Source: Apostichopus japonicus (taxonomy: Eukaryota; Echinodermata; Holothuroidea; Aspidochirotida; Stichopodidae). From it: DNA of 64,000 nucleotides. The notes beneath the pieces were generated by a model. It was not told the DNA's origin. It searched no databases and saw only the letters and a list, made by a program, of their open reading frames with translations. Below are positions 21,907-35,100 of the stretch, one piece after another. Positions within the stretch are counted from its first letter, which is position 1. Every line of letters begins with the position of its first letter. Position numbers and translations under genes: made by a program. The stretch covers positions 21,741,984 to 21,805,983 of the forward strand of contig NC_092564.1 in NCBI RefSeq assembly GCF_037975245.1. Reading direction: 5' to 3'.

Positions 21907-24546
21907 ATATCGTGTTTACGAGATTTTTACAATTTGACCCCTGGTGACCCCTGGTGACCCCTGGTGACAGCTGGTGACCCCTGGTGACCCCAAATGACCT
22001 TTGACCTGCATCGAAAACAAAAGGTAAGCGGTACTCCAGCAAACCAATTATGAAATTGGTCCGACATTACCCACCTGAAATATCGTGTTTACTAGATTTT
22101 TACAATTTGACCCCTGGTGACCCCTGGTGACCCCTGGTGACCCCTGGTGACCCCAAATGACCTTTGACCTGCATCGAAAACCAAGGGTAGGCGGTACTCC
22201 GGCAAACCAAATATGAAGTTGGTCCGATATTACCCACCTGAGATATCACGTTTCGAGATTTTTACAATTTGACCGCTGGTGACCCCTGGTGACCCCAAAT
22301 GACCATTGACCTGCATCGAAAACAAAAGGTAAGCGGTACTCCGGCAAACCAAATATGAATTTGGTCCGACATTACCCACCTGAGATATCGTGTTTACGAG
22401 ATTTTTACAATTTGACCCCTGGTGACCCCTGGTGACCCCTGGTGACCCCAAATGACCTTTGACCTGCATCGAAAACAAAGGGTAAGCGGTACTCCGGCAA
22501 ACCAAATATGAAATTGGTCCGACATTACCCACCTGAGATATCGTGTTTACGAGATTTTTAAAATTTGACCCCTGGTGACCGCTGGTGACCCCTGGTGACC
22601 CCAAATGACCATTGACCTGCATCGAAAACAAAAGGTAAGCGGTACTCCGGCAAACCAAATATGAATTTGGTCCGACATTACCCACCTGAGATATCGTGTT
22701 TACGAGATTTTTACAATTTGACCCCTGGTGACCCCTGGTGACCCCTGGTGACCCCAAATGACCTTTGACCTGCATCGAAAACAAAGGGTAAGCGGTACTC
22801 CGGCAAACCAAATATGAAATTGGTCCGACATTACCCACCTGAGATATCGTGTTTACGAGATTTTTAAAATTTGACCCCTGGTGACAACTGGTGACCCCTG
22901 GTGACCCCAAATGACCTTTGACCTGCATCGAAAACAAAGGGTAAGCGGTACTCCGGCAAACCAAATATGAAGTTGGTCCGATATTACCCACCTGAGATAT
23001 AGTGTTTCGAGATTTTTACAATTTGACCCCTGGTGACCCCTGGTGACCCCTGGTGACCCCAAATGACCTTTGACCTGCATCGAAAACAAAGGGTAAGCTG
23101 TACTCCGGCAAACCAAATATGAATTTGGTCCCACATTACCCACCTGACATATCGTGTTTACGAGATTTTTACAATTTGACCCCTGGTGACCCCTGGTGAC
23201 CCCTGGTGACCCCAAATGACCTGCATCGAAAACAAAGGGTAAGCGGTACTCCGGCAAACCAAATATGAAATTGGTACGACATTACCCACCTGAAATATCG
23301 TGTTTACGAGATTTTTACAATTTGACCCCCGGTGACCCCTGGTGACCCCTGGTGACCTCTGGTGACCCCAAATGACCTTTGACCTGCATCGAAAACAAAG
23401 GGTAAGCTGTACTCCGGAAACCAAATATGAAGTTGGTCCGACATTACCCACCTGACATATCGTGTTTACGAGATTTTACAATTTGAACCCTGGTGACCCC
23501 TGGTGACCCCTGGTGACCCCTGGGTACCCCAATTGACCTTTGACCTGCATCGAAAACAAAGGGTAAGCTGTACTCCGGCAAACCAAATATGAATTTGGTC
23601 CGACATTACCCACCTGAGATATCGTGTTTACGAGATTTTTACAATTTGACCCCTGGTGACCCCTGGTGACCCCAAATGACCTTTGACCTGCATCGAAAAC
23701 AAAGGGTAAGCTGTACTCCGGCAAACCAAATATGAAGTTGGTCCGACATTACCCACCTGACATATCGTGTTTACGAGATTTTACAATTTGACCCCTGGTG
23801 ACCCCTGGTGACCCCTGGTGACCTCTGGTGACCCCTGGTGACCCCTGGTGACCCCAAATGACCTTTGACCTGCATCGAAAACCAAGGGTAAGCGGTACTC
23901 CGGCAAACCAAATATGAAGTTGGTCCGATATTACCCACCTGAGATATCGTGTTTCGAGATTTTTACAATTTGACCCCTGGTGACCCCTGGTGACCCCAAA
24001 TGACCTGCATCGAAAACAAAGGGTAAGCGGTACTCCGGGAAACCAAATATGAATTTGGTCCGACATTACCCACCTGAAATAACGTGTTTACGAGATTTTT
24101 ACAATTTGACCCCTGGTGACCCCTGGTGACCCCTGGTGACCCTGGTGACCCCTGGTGACCCCTGGTGACCCCAAATGACCTTTGACCTGCGTCGAAAACA
24201 AAGGGTAAGCGGTACTTTGGCAAACCAAATATGAAGGTGGTCCGATATTACCCACCTGAGATATCGTGTTTACGAGATTTTTACAATTTGACCCCTGGTG
24301 ACCCCTGGTGACCCCAAATGACCTTTGACCTGCATCGAAAACAAAGGGTAAGCATTTCTCCGGCAAACTAAATATGAAGGTGGTCCGATATTACCCACCT
24401 GAGATATCGTGTTTACGAGATTTTTACAATTTGACCCCTGGTGACAACTGGTGACCCCAAATGACCTTTGACCTGCATCGAAAACAAAGGGTAAGCGGTA
24501 CTCCGGCAAACAAAATATGAAATTGGTCCGACATTACCCACCTGAA
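21907..24546. repeat. Satellite B tandem segmental duplication, 2,640-bp unit, copy 1
   Basis: It is followed directly by a near-identical copy at 24,547. Landmark variants occur exactly 2,640 bp apart: CTGGTGACAGCTGGTG, CTCCAGCAAACCAATTATG, GATATCACGTTTCGAG, GAGATATAGTGTTTCGAG, TTGGTACGAC, CCCCCGGTGACC and CTGGGTACCCCAATTG. I could see no substitutions across the parts I compared. Confidence 0.9.
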
Positions 24547-27186
24547 ATATCGTGTTTACGAGATTTTTACAATTTGACCCCTGGTGACCCCTGGTGACCC
24601 CTGGTGACAGCTGGTGACCCCTGGTGACCCCAAATGACCTTTGACCTGCATCGAAAACAAAAGGTAAGCGGTACTCCAGCAAACCAATTATGAAATTGGT
24701 CCGACATTACCCACCTGAAATATCGTGTTTACTAGATTTTTACAATTTGACCCCTGGTGACCCCTGGTGACCCCTGGTGACCCCTGGTGACCCCAAATGA
24801 CCTTTGACCTGCATCGAAAACCAAGGGTAGGCGGTACTCCGGCAAACCAAATATGAAGTTGGTCCGATATTACCCACCTGAGATATCACGTTTCGAGATT
24901 TTTACAATTTGACCGCTGGTGACCCCTGGTGACCCCAAATGACCATTGACCTGCATCGAAAACAAAAGGTAAGCGGTACTCCGGCAAACCAAATATGAAT
25001 TTGGTCCGACATTACCCACCTGAGATATCGTGTTTACGAGATTTTTACAATTTGACCCCTGGTGACCCCTGGTGACCCCTGGTGACCCCAAATGACCTTT
25101 GACCTGCATCGAAAACAAAGGGTAAGCGGTACTCCGGCAAACCAAATATGAAATTGGTCCGACATTACCCACCTGAGATATCGTGTTTACGAGATTTTTA
25201 AAATTTGACCCCTGGTGACCGCTGGTGACCCCTGGTGACCCCAAATGACCATTGACCTGCATCGAAAACAAAAGGTAAGCGGTACTCCGGCAAACCAAAT
25301 ATGAATTTGGTCCGACATTACCCACCTGAGATATCGTGTTTACGAGATTTTTACAATTTGACCCCTGGTGACCCCTGGTGACCCCTGGTGACCCCAAATG
25401 ACCTTTGACCTGCATCGAAAACAAAGGGTAAGCGGTACTCCGGCAAACCAAATATGAAATTGGTCCGACATTACCCACCTGAGATATCGTGTTTACGAGA
25501 TTTTTAAAATTTGACCCCTGGTGACAACTGGTGACCCCTGGTGACCCCAAATGACCTTTGACCTGCATCGAAAACAAAGGGTAAGCGGTACTCCGGCAAA
25601 CCAAATATGAAGTTGGTCCGATATTACCCACCTGAGATATAGTGTTTCGAGATTTTTACAATTTGACCCCTGGTGACCCCTGGTGACCCCTGGTGACCCC
25701 AAATGACCTTTGACCTGCATCGAAAACAAAGGGTAAGCTGTACTCCGGCAAACCAAATATGAATTTGGTCCCACATTACCCACCTGACATATCGTGTTTA
25801 CGAGATTTTTACAATTTGACCCCTGGTGACCCCTGGTGACCCCTGGTGACCCCAAATGACCTGCATCGAAAACAAAGGGTAAGCGGTACTCCGGCAAACC
25901 AAATATGAAATTGGTACGACATTACCCACCTGAAATATCGTGTTTACGAGATTTTTACAATTTGACCCCCGGTGACCCCTGGTGACCCCTGGTGACCTCT
26001 GGTGACCCCAAATGACCTTTGACCTGCATCGAAAACAAAGGGTAAGCTGTACTCCGGAAACCAAATATGAAGTTGGTCCGACATTACCCACCTGACATAT
26101 CGTGTTTACGAGATTTTACAATTTGAACCCTGGTGACCCCTGGTGACCCCTGGTGACCCCTGGGTACCCCAATTGACCTTTGACCTGCATCGAAAACAAA
26201 GGGTAAGCTGTACTCCGGCAAACCAAATATGAATTTGGTCCGACATTACCCACCTGAGATATCGTGTTTACGAGATTTTTACAATTTGACCCCTGGTGAC
26301 CCCTGGTGACCCCAAATGACCTTTGACCTGCATCGAAAACAAAGGGTAAGCTGTACTCCGGCAAACCAAATATGAAGTTGGTCCGACATTACCCACCTGA
26401 CATATCGTGTTTACGAGATTTTACAATTTGACCCCTGGTGACCCCTGGTGACCCCTGGTGACCTCTGGTGACCCCTGGTGACCCCTGGTGACCCCAAATG
26501 ACCTTTGACCTGCATCGAAAACCAAGGGTAAGCGGTACTCCGGCAAACCAAATATGAAGTTGGTCCGATATTACCCACCTGAGATATCGTGTTTCGAGAT
26601 TTTTACAATTTGACCCCTGGTGACCCCTGGTGACCCCAAATGACCTGCATCGAAAACAAAGGGTAAGCGGTACTCCGGGAAACCAAATATGAATTTGGTC
26701 CGACATTACCCACCTGAAATAACGTGTTTACGAGATTTTTACAATTTGACCCCTGGTGACCCCTGGTGACCCCTGGTGACCCTGGTGACCCCTGGTGACC
26801 CCTGGTGACCCCAAATGACCTTTGACCTGCGTCGAAAACAAAGGGTAAGCGGTACTTTGGCAAACCAAATATGAAGGTGGTCCGATATTACCCACCTGAG
26901 ATATCGTGTTTACGAGATTTTTACAATTTGACCCCTGGTGACCCCTGGTGACCCCAAATGACCTTTGACCTGCATCGAAAACAAAGGGTAAGCATTTCTC
27001 CGGCAAACTAAATATGAAGGTGGTCCGATATTACCCACCTGAGATATCGTGTTTACGAGATTTTTACAATTTGACCCCTGGTGACAACTGGTGACCCCAA
27101 ATGACCTTTGACCTGCATCGAAAACAAAGGGTAAGCGGTACTCCGGCAAACAAAATATGAAATTGGTCCGACATTACCCACCTGAA
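24547..27186. repeat. Satellite B tandem segmental duplication, 2,640-bp unit, copy 2
   Basis: Direct tandem partner of 21,907-24,546. Its right half (from 25,921) also belongs to the larger 6-kb duplication, so duplications of different sizes are nested here. Copy 2 ends where AGATTTTTACAATTTG changes to AGTTGTTAACAATTTG near 27,200. Confidence 0.9.
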
Positions 27187-30100
27187 ATATCGTGTTTACG
27201 AGTTGTTAACAATTTGACCCCTGGTGACCCCTGGTGACCCCTGGTGACCCCTGGTGTTCCCTGGTGACCCCTGGTGACCCCTGGTGACCCCAAATGACCT
27301 TTGACCTGCATTGAAAACAAAGGGTAAGCGTACTCCGGCAAACCAACAATGAAGGTGGTCCGACATTACCCACCTGAGATATCGTGTTTACGAGATTTTT
27401 ACAATTTGACCCCTGGTGACCCCTGGTGACCCCAAATGACCTTTGACCTGCATCGAAAACAAAGGGTAAGCGGTACTCCGGCAAACAGAATATGAAATTG
27501 GTCCGACATTACCCACCTGAGATATCGTGTTTACGAGATTTTACAATTTGACCCCTGGTGACCCCTGGTGACCCCAAATGACCTTTGACCTGCATCGAAA
27601 ACAAAGGGTAAGCGGTACTCCGGCAAACCAAATATGAAGTTGGTACGACATTACCCACCTGACATATCGTGTTTACGAGATTTTTAAAATTTGACCCCTG
27701 GTGACCCATAGTGACCCCTGGTTACCCCAAATGACCTTTGACCTGCATCGAAAACAAAGGTTAAGCGGTACTCCGGCAAACCAAATATGAAGTTGGTCCG
27801 ACATTACCCACCTGACATATCGTGTTTACGAGATTTTTACAATTTGACCCCTGGTGACCCCTGGTGACCCCTGGTTACCCCAAATGACCTTTGATCTGCA
27901 TCGAAAACCAAGGGTAAGCGGTACTCCGGCAAACCAAATATGAAGTTGGTCCGATATTACCCACCTGAGATATCGTGTTTCGAGATTTTTACAATTTGAC
28001 CCCTGGTGACCCCTGGTGACCACTGGTGACCCCAAATGACCTTTGACCTGCATCGAAAACAAAAGGTAAGCGGTACTCCGGCAAACCAAATATGAAATTG
28101 GGCGATATTACCCACCTGAAATATCGTGTTTACGAGATTTTTACAATTTGACCCATGGTGACCCCTGTTGACCCCTGGTGACCCCTGGTGACCCCAAATG
28201 ACCATTGACCTGCATCTAAAACCAAGGGTAAGCGGTACTCCGGCAAACCAAATATGAAGTTGGTCCGATATAACCCACCTGAGATATCGTGTTTCGAGAT
28301 TTTTACAATTTGACCCCTGGTGACCCCTGGTGACCACTGGTGACCCCAAATGACCTTTGACCTGCATCGAAAACAAAAGGTAAGCGGTACTCCGGCAAAC
28401 CAAATATGAAATTGGTCCGATATTACCCACCTGAAATATCGTGTTTACGAGATTTTTACAATTTGACCCATGGTGACCCCTGTTGACCCCTGGTGACCCC
28501 TGGTGACCCCTGGTGACCCCAAATGACCATTGACCTGCATCGAAAACCAAGGGTAAGCGGTACTCCGGCAAACCAAATATGAAGTTGGTCCGATATAACC
28601 CACCTGAGATATCGTGTTTCGAGATTTTACAATTTGACCCCTGGTGACCCCTGGTGACCCCAAATGACCTTTTGACCTGCATCGAAAACAAAGGGTAAGC
28701 GGTACTCCGGCAAACCAAATATGAAGGTGGTCCGATATTACCCACCTGAGATATCGTGTTTACGAGATTTTTACAATTTGACCCCTGGTGACCCCTGGTG
28801 ACCCCTGGTGACCCCTGGTGACCCCAAATGACCTTTGACCTGCATCGAAAACAAATGGTAAGCGGTACTCCGGCAAACCAAATATGAATTTGGTCCGACA
28901 TTACCCACCTGAAATATCGTGTTTACGAGATTTTTACAATTTGACCCCTGGTGACCCCTGGTGACCCCTGGTGACCCCAAATGACCTTTGACCTGCATCG
29001 AAAACATAGGGTAAGCTGTACTCCGGCAAACCAAATATGAATTTGATCCGACATTACCCACCTGAGATATCGTGTTTACGAGATTTTTACAATTTGACCC
29101 CTGGTGACCCTTGGTGACCCCAAATGACCTTTGACCTGCATCGAAAACAAAGGGTAAGCGGTACTCCGGCAAACCAAATATGAATTTGGTCCGACATTAC
29201 CCACCTGACATATCGAGTTTACGAGATTTTACAATTTGACCCCTGGTGACCCCTGGTGACCCCTGGTCACCCCTGGTGACCCCAATTGACCTTTGACCTG
29301 CATCGAAAACAAAGGGTAAGCGGTGCTCCGGCAAACCAAATATGAAGGTGGTCCGACATTACCCACCTGACATATCGTGTTTACGAGATTTTTACAATTT
29401 GACCCCTGGTGACCCCTGGTGACCCCAAATGACCATTGACCTGCATCGAAAACAAAGGGTAAGCGGTACTCCGGCAAACCAAATATGAAGGTGGTCCGAC
29501 ATTACCCACCTGACATATCGTGTTTACGAGATTTTACAATTTGACCCCTGGTGACCCCTGGTGACCCCAAATGACCTTTGACCTGCATCGAAAACAAAGG
29601 GTAAGCGGTACTCCGGCAAACCAAATATGAAGTTGGTCCGACATTACCCACCTGACATATCGTGTTTACGAGATTTTTACAATTTGACCCCTGGTGACCA
29701 CTGGTGACCCCAAATGACCATTGACCTGCATCGAAAACAAAGGGTAAGCGGTACTCCGGCAAACCAAATATGAAGATGGTCCGACATTACCCACCTGAGA
29801 TATCGTGTTTACGAGATTTTTAAAATTTGACCCCTGGTGACCCCTGGTGACCCCTGGTGACCCCTGGTGATCCCTGGTTACCCCAAATGACCTTTGACCT
29901 GCATCGAAAACAAAGGGTAAGCGGTACTCCAGCAAACCAAATATGAAGTTTGTCCGACATTACCCACCTGAGATATCGTGTTTACGAGATTTTACAATTT
30001 GACCCCTGGTGACCCCTGGTGACCACTGGTGACCCCAAATGACCTTTGACCTGCATCGAAAACAAAGGGTAAGCGGTTCTCCGGCAAACCAAATATGAAT

Positions 30101-32101
30101 TTGGTCCGACATTACCCACCTGAGATATCGTGTTTCGAGATTTTTACAATTTGACCCCTGATGACCCCTGGTGACCCCAAATGACCTTTGACCTGCATCG
30201 AAAACAAAGGGTAAGCGGTACTCCGGCAAACCAAATATGAAGTTGGTCCGACATAACCCACCTGACATACCGTGTTTACGAGATTTTTACAATTTGACCC
30301 CTGGTGACCCCTGGTGACCCCTGGTGACCCCAAATGACCTTTGACCTGCATCGAAAACCAAAGGTAAGCGGTACTCCGGCAAACCAAATATGAAATTGGT
30401 CCGATATTACCCACCTGAGATATCGTGTTTCGAGATTTTTACAATTTGACCCCTGGTGACCCCTGGTGACCACTGGTGACCCCAAATGACCTTTGACCTG
30501 CATTGAAAACAAAAGGTAAGCGGTACTCCGGCAAACCAAATATGAAATTGGTCCGACATTACCCACCTGAGATATCGTGTTTACGAGATTTTTACAATTT
30601 GACCCCTGGTGACCCCTGGTGACCCCAAATGACCTTTGACCTGCATCGAAAACCAAGGGTAAGCGGTACTCCGGCAAACCAAATATGAAGTTGGTCTGAT
30701 ATTACCCACCTGAGATATCGTGTTTCGAGATTTTTACAATTTGACCCCTGGTGACCCCTGGTGACCCGAAATGACCTGCATGGAAAACAAAGGGTAAGCG
30801 GTACTCCGGGAAACCAAATATGAATTTGGTCCGACATTACACACCTGAAATATCGTGTTTACGAGATTTTTACAATTTGACCCCTGGTGACCCCTGGTGA
30901 CCCCTGGTGACCCCTGGTGACCCCTGGTGACCCCTGGTGACCCCTGGTGACCCCTGGTGACCCCTGGTGACCCCAAATGACCTTTGACCTGCATCGAAAA
31001 CAAAGGTTAAGCTGTACTCCGGCAAACCAAATATGAATTTGGTCCGACATTACCCACCTGAAATATCGTGTTTACGAGATTTTTACAATTTGACCCCTGG
31101 TGACCCCTGGTGACCCCTGGTGACCCCAAATGACCTTTGACCTGTATCGAAAACAAAGGGTAAGCGGTACTCCGGCTAACCAAATATGAAGTTGGTCCGA
31201 CATTACCCACCTGAGATATCGTGTTTACGAGATTTTTAAAATTTGAACCCTGGTGACCCCTGGTGACCCCAAATGACCTGCATCGAAAACAAAGGGAAAG
31301 CGGTACTCCGGGAAACCAAATATGAATTTGGTCCCACATTACCCACCTGAGATATCGTGTTTACGAGATTTTTACAATTTGACCCCTGGTGACCCCTGGT
31401 GACCCCAAATGACCTTTGACCTGCATCGAAAACAAAGGGTAAGCGGTACTCCGGCAAACCAAATATGAAATTGGTCCGACATTACCCACCTGAAATATCG
31501 TGTTTACGAGATTTTTACAATTTGACCCCTGGTGACCCCTGGTGACCTCTGGTGACCCCAAATGACCTTTGACCTGTATCGAAAACAAAGGGTAAGCTGT
31601 ACTCCGGCAAACCAAATATAAGGTTGGTCCGACATTACCCACCTGACATATCGTGTTTACGAGATTTTACAATTTGACCCCTGGTGACACCTGGTGACCC
31701 CTGGTGACCCCTGGGTACCCCAATTGACCTTTGACCTGCATCGAAAACAAAGGGTAGGCTGTACTCCGGCAAACCAAATATGAAGTTGGTCCGACATTAC
31801 CCACCTGAGATATCGTGTTTACGAGATTTTTACAATTTGACCCCTGGTGACCCCTGGTGACCCCTAGTGACACCTGGTGACCCCTGGTGACCCCAAATGA
31901 CCTATGACCTGCATCGAAAACAAAGGGTAAGCGGTACTCCGGCAAAACAAATATGAAGTTGGTCCGACATTACCCACCTGAGATATCGTGTTTACGAGAT
32001 TTTTACAATTTGACCCCTGGTGACCGGAAATGACCTTTGACCTGCATCGAAAACAAAGGGTAAGCGGTACTCCGGCAAACCAAATATGAAGTTGGTCCGA
32101 C
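25921..32101. repeat. Satellite B large segmental duplication, copy A (about 6.18 kb)
   Basis: The sequence recurs immediately to the right as copy B. Offsets are 6,181 bp at the left, 6,191 after one extra decamer in copy B near 32,990, and 6,770 after a 579-bp insertion in copy B near 34,162. Shared rare features include TCCCTGGTGTTCCCTGG-type decamers, CATCTAAAACCAAGG, ATATGAAATTGGGCG, ACATACCGTG and a run of nine decamers at 30,879-30,968. Confidence 0.9.
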
Positions 32102-35100
32102 ATTACCCACCTGAAATATCGTGTTTACGAGATTTTTACAATTTGACCCCCGGTGACCCCTGGTGACCCCTGGTGACCTCTGGTGACCCCAAATGACCTT
32201 TGACCTGCATCGAAAACAAAGGGTAAGCTGTACTCCGGAAACCAAATATGAAGTTGGTCCGACATTACCCACCTGACATATCGTGTTTACGAGATTTTAC
32301 AATTTGAACCCTGGTGACCCCTGGTGACCCCTGGTGACCCCTGGGTACCCCAATTGACCTTTGACCTGCATCGAAAACAAAGGGTAAGCTGTACTCCGGC
32401 AAACCAAATATGAATTTGGTCCGACATTACCCACCTGAGATATCGTGTTTACGAGATTTTTACAATTTGACCCCTGGTGACCCCTGGTGACCCCAAATGA
32501 CCTTTGACCTGCATCGAAAACAAAGGGTAAGCTGTACTCCGGCAAACCAAATATGAAGTTGGTCCGACATTACCCACCTGACATATCGTGTTTACGAGAT
32601 TTTACAATTTGACCCCTGGTGACCCCTGGTGACCCCTGGTGACCTCTGGTGACCCCTGGTGACCCCTGGTGACCCCAAATGACCTTTGACCTGCATCGAA
32701 AACCAAGGGTAAGCGGTACTCCGGCAAACCAAATATGAAGTTGGTCCGATATTACCCACCTGAGATATCGTGTTTCGAGATTTTTACAATTTGACCCCTG
32801 GTGACCCCTGGTGACCCCAAATGACCTGCATCGAAAACAAAGGGTAAGCGGTACTCCGGGAAACCAAATATGAATTTGGTCCGACATTACCCACCTGAAA
32901 TAACGTGTTTACGAGATTTTTACAATTTGACCCCTGGTGACCCCTGGTGACCCCTGGTGACCCTGGTGACCCCTGGTGACCCCTGGTGACCCCTGGTGAC
33001 CCCAAATGACCTTTGACCTGCGTCGAAAACAAAGGGTAAGCGGTACTTTGGCAAACCAAATATGAAGGTGGTCCGATATTACCCACCTGAGATATCGTGT
33101 TTACGAGATTTTTACAATTTGACCCCTGGTGACCCCTGGTGACCCCAAATGACCTTTGACCTGCATCGAAAACAAAGGGTAAGCATTTCTCCGGCAAACT
33201 AAATATGAAGGTGGTCCGATATTACCCACCTGAGATATCGTGTTTACGAGATTTTTACAATTTGACCCCTGGTGACAACTGGTGACCCCAAATGACCTTT
33301 GACCTGCATCGAAAACAAAGGGTAAGCGGTACTCCGGCAAACAAAATATGAAATTGGTCCGACATTACCCACCTGAAATATCGTGTTTACGAGTTGTTAA
33401 CAATTTGACCCCTGGTGACCCCTGGTGACCCCTGGTGACCCCTGGTGTTCCCTGGTGACCCCTGGTGACCCCTGGTGACCCCAAATGACCTTTGACCTGC
33501 ATTGAAAACAAAGGGTAAGCGTACTCCGGCAAACCAACAATGAAGGTGGTCCGACATTACCCACCTGAGATATCGTGTTTACGAGATTTTTACAATTTGA
33601 CCCCTGGTGACCCCTGGTGACCCCAAATGACCTTTGACCTGCATCGAAAACAAAGGGTAAGCGGTACTCCGGCAAACAAAATATGAAATTGGTCCGACAT
33701 TACCCACCTGAGATATCGTGTTTACGAGATTTTACAATTTGACCCCTGGTGACCCCTGGTGACCCCAAATGACCTTTGACCTGCATCGAAAACAAAGGGT
33801 AAGCGGTACTCCGGCAAACCAAATATGAAGTTGGTACGACATTACCCACCTGACATATCGTGTTTACGAGATTTTTAAAATTTGACCCCTGGTGACCCAT
33901 AGTGACCCCTGGTTACCCCAAATGACCTTTGACCTGCATCGAAAACAAAGGTTAAGCGGTACTCCGGCAAACCAAATATGAAGTTGGTCCGACATTACCC
34001 ACCTGACATATCGTGTTTACGAGATTTTTACAATTTGACCCCTGGTGACCCCTGGTGACCCCTGGTTACCCCAAATGACCTTTGATCTGCATCGAAAACC
34101 AAGGGTAAGCGGTACTCCGGCAAACCAAATATGAAGTTGGTCCGATATTACCCACCTGAGATATCGTGTTTCGAGATTTTTACAATTTGACCCCTGGTGA
34201 CCCCTGGTGACCCCAAATGACCTTTGACCTGCATCGAAAACAAAGGGTAAGCGGTACTCCGGCAAACCAAATATGAATTTGGTCCGACATTACCCACCTG
34301 ACATATCGTGTTTACGAGATTTTACAATTTGACCCCTGGTGACCCCTGGTGACCCCAAATGACCTTTGACCTGCATCGAAAACAAAGGGTAAGCGGTACT
34401 CCGGCAAACCAAATATGAAGTTGGTCCGACATTACCCACCTGACATATCGTGTTTACGAGATTTTTACAATTTGACCCCTGGTGACCCCTGGTGACCCCA
34501 AATGACCATTGACCTGCATCGAAAACAAAGGATAAGCGGTACTCCGGGAAACCAAATATGAAGGTGGTCCGACATTACCCACCTGACATATCGTGTTTAC
34601 GAGATTTTACAATTTGACCCCTGGTGACCCCTGGTGACCCCTGGTGACCCCAAATGACCTTTGACCTGCATCGAAAACAAAGGGTAAGCGGTACTCCGGG
34701 AAACCAAATATGAAGTTGGTCCGATATAACCCACCTGAGATATCGTGTTTCGAGATTTTTACAATTTGACCCCTGGTGACCCCTGGTGACCACTGGTGAC
34801 CCCAAATGACCTTTGACCTGCATCGAAAACAAAAGGTAAGCGGTACTCCGGCAAACCAAATATGAAATTGGGCGATATTACCCACCTGAAATATCGTGTT
34901 TACGAGATTTTTACAATTTGACCCATGGTGACCCCTGTTGACCCCTGGTGACCCCTGGTGACCCCAAATGACCATTGACCTGCATCTAAAACCAAGGGTA
35001 AGCGGTACTCCGGCAAACCAAATATGAAGTTGGTCCGATATAACCCACCTGAGATATCGTGTTTCGAGATTTTTACAATTTGACCCCTGGTGACCCCTGG

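Noticed and set aside
27200-27215. GAGTTGTTAACAATTTG as an HNF1-type or hairpin regulatory site
   Set aside because: It is only a variant of the normal GAGATTTTTACAATTTG found in a minority of monomers, spread by segmental duplication. The palindrome TTGTTAACAA is short and not conserved in the family.
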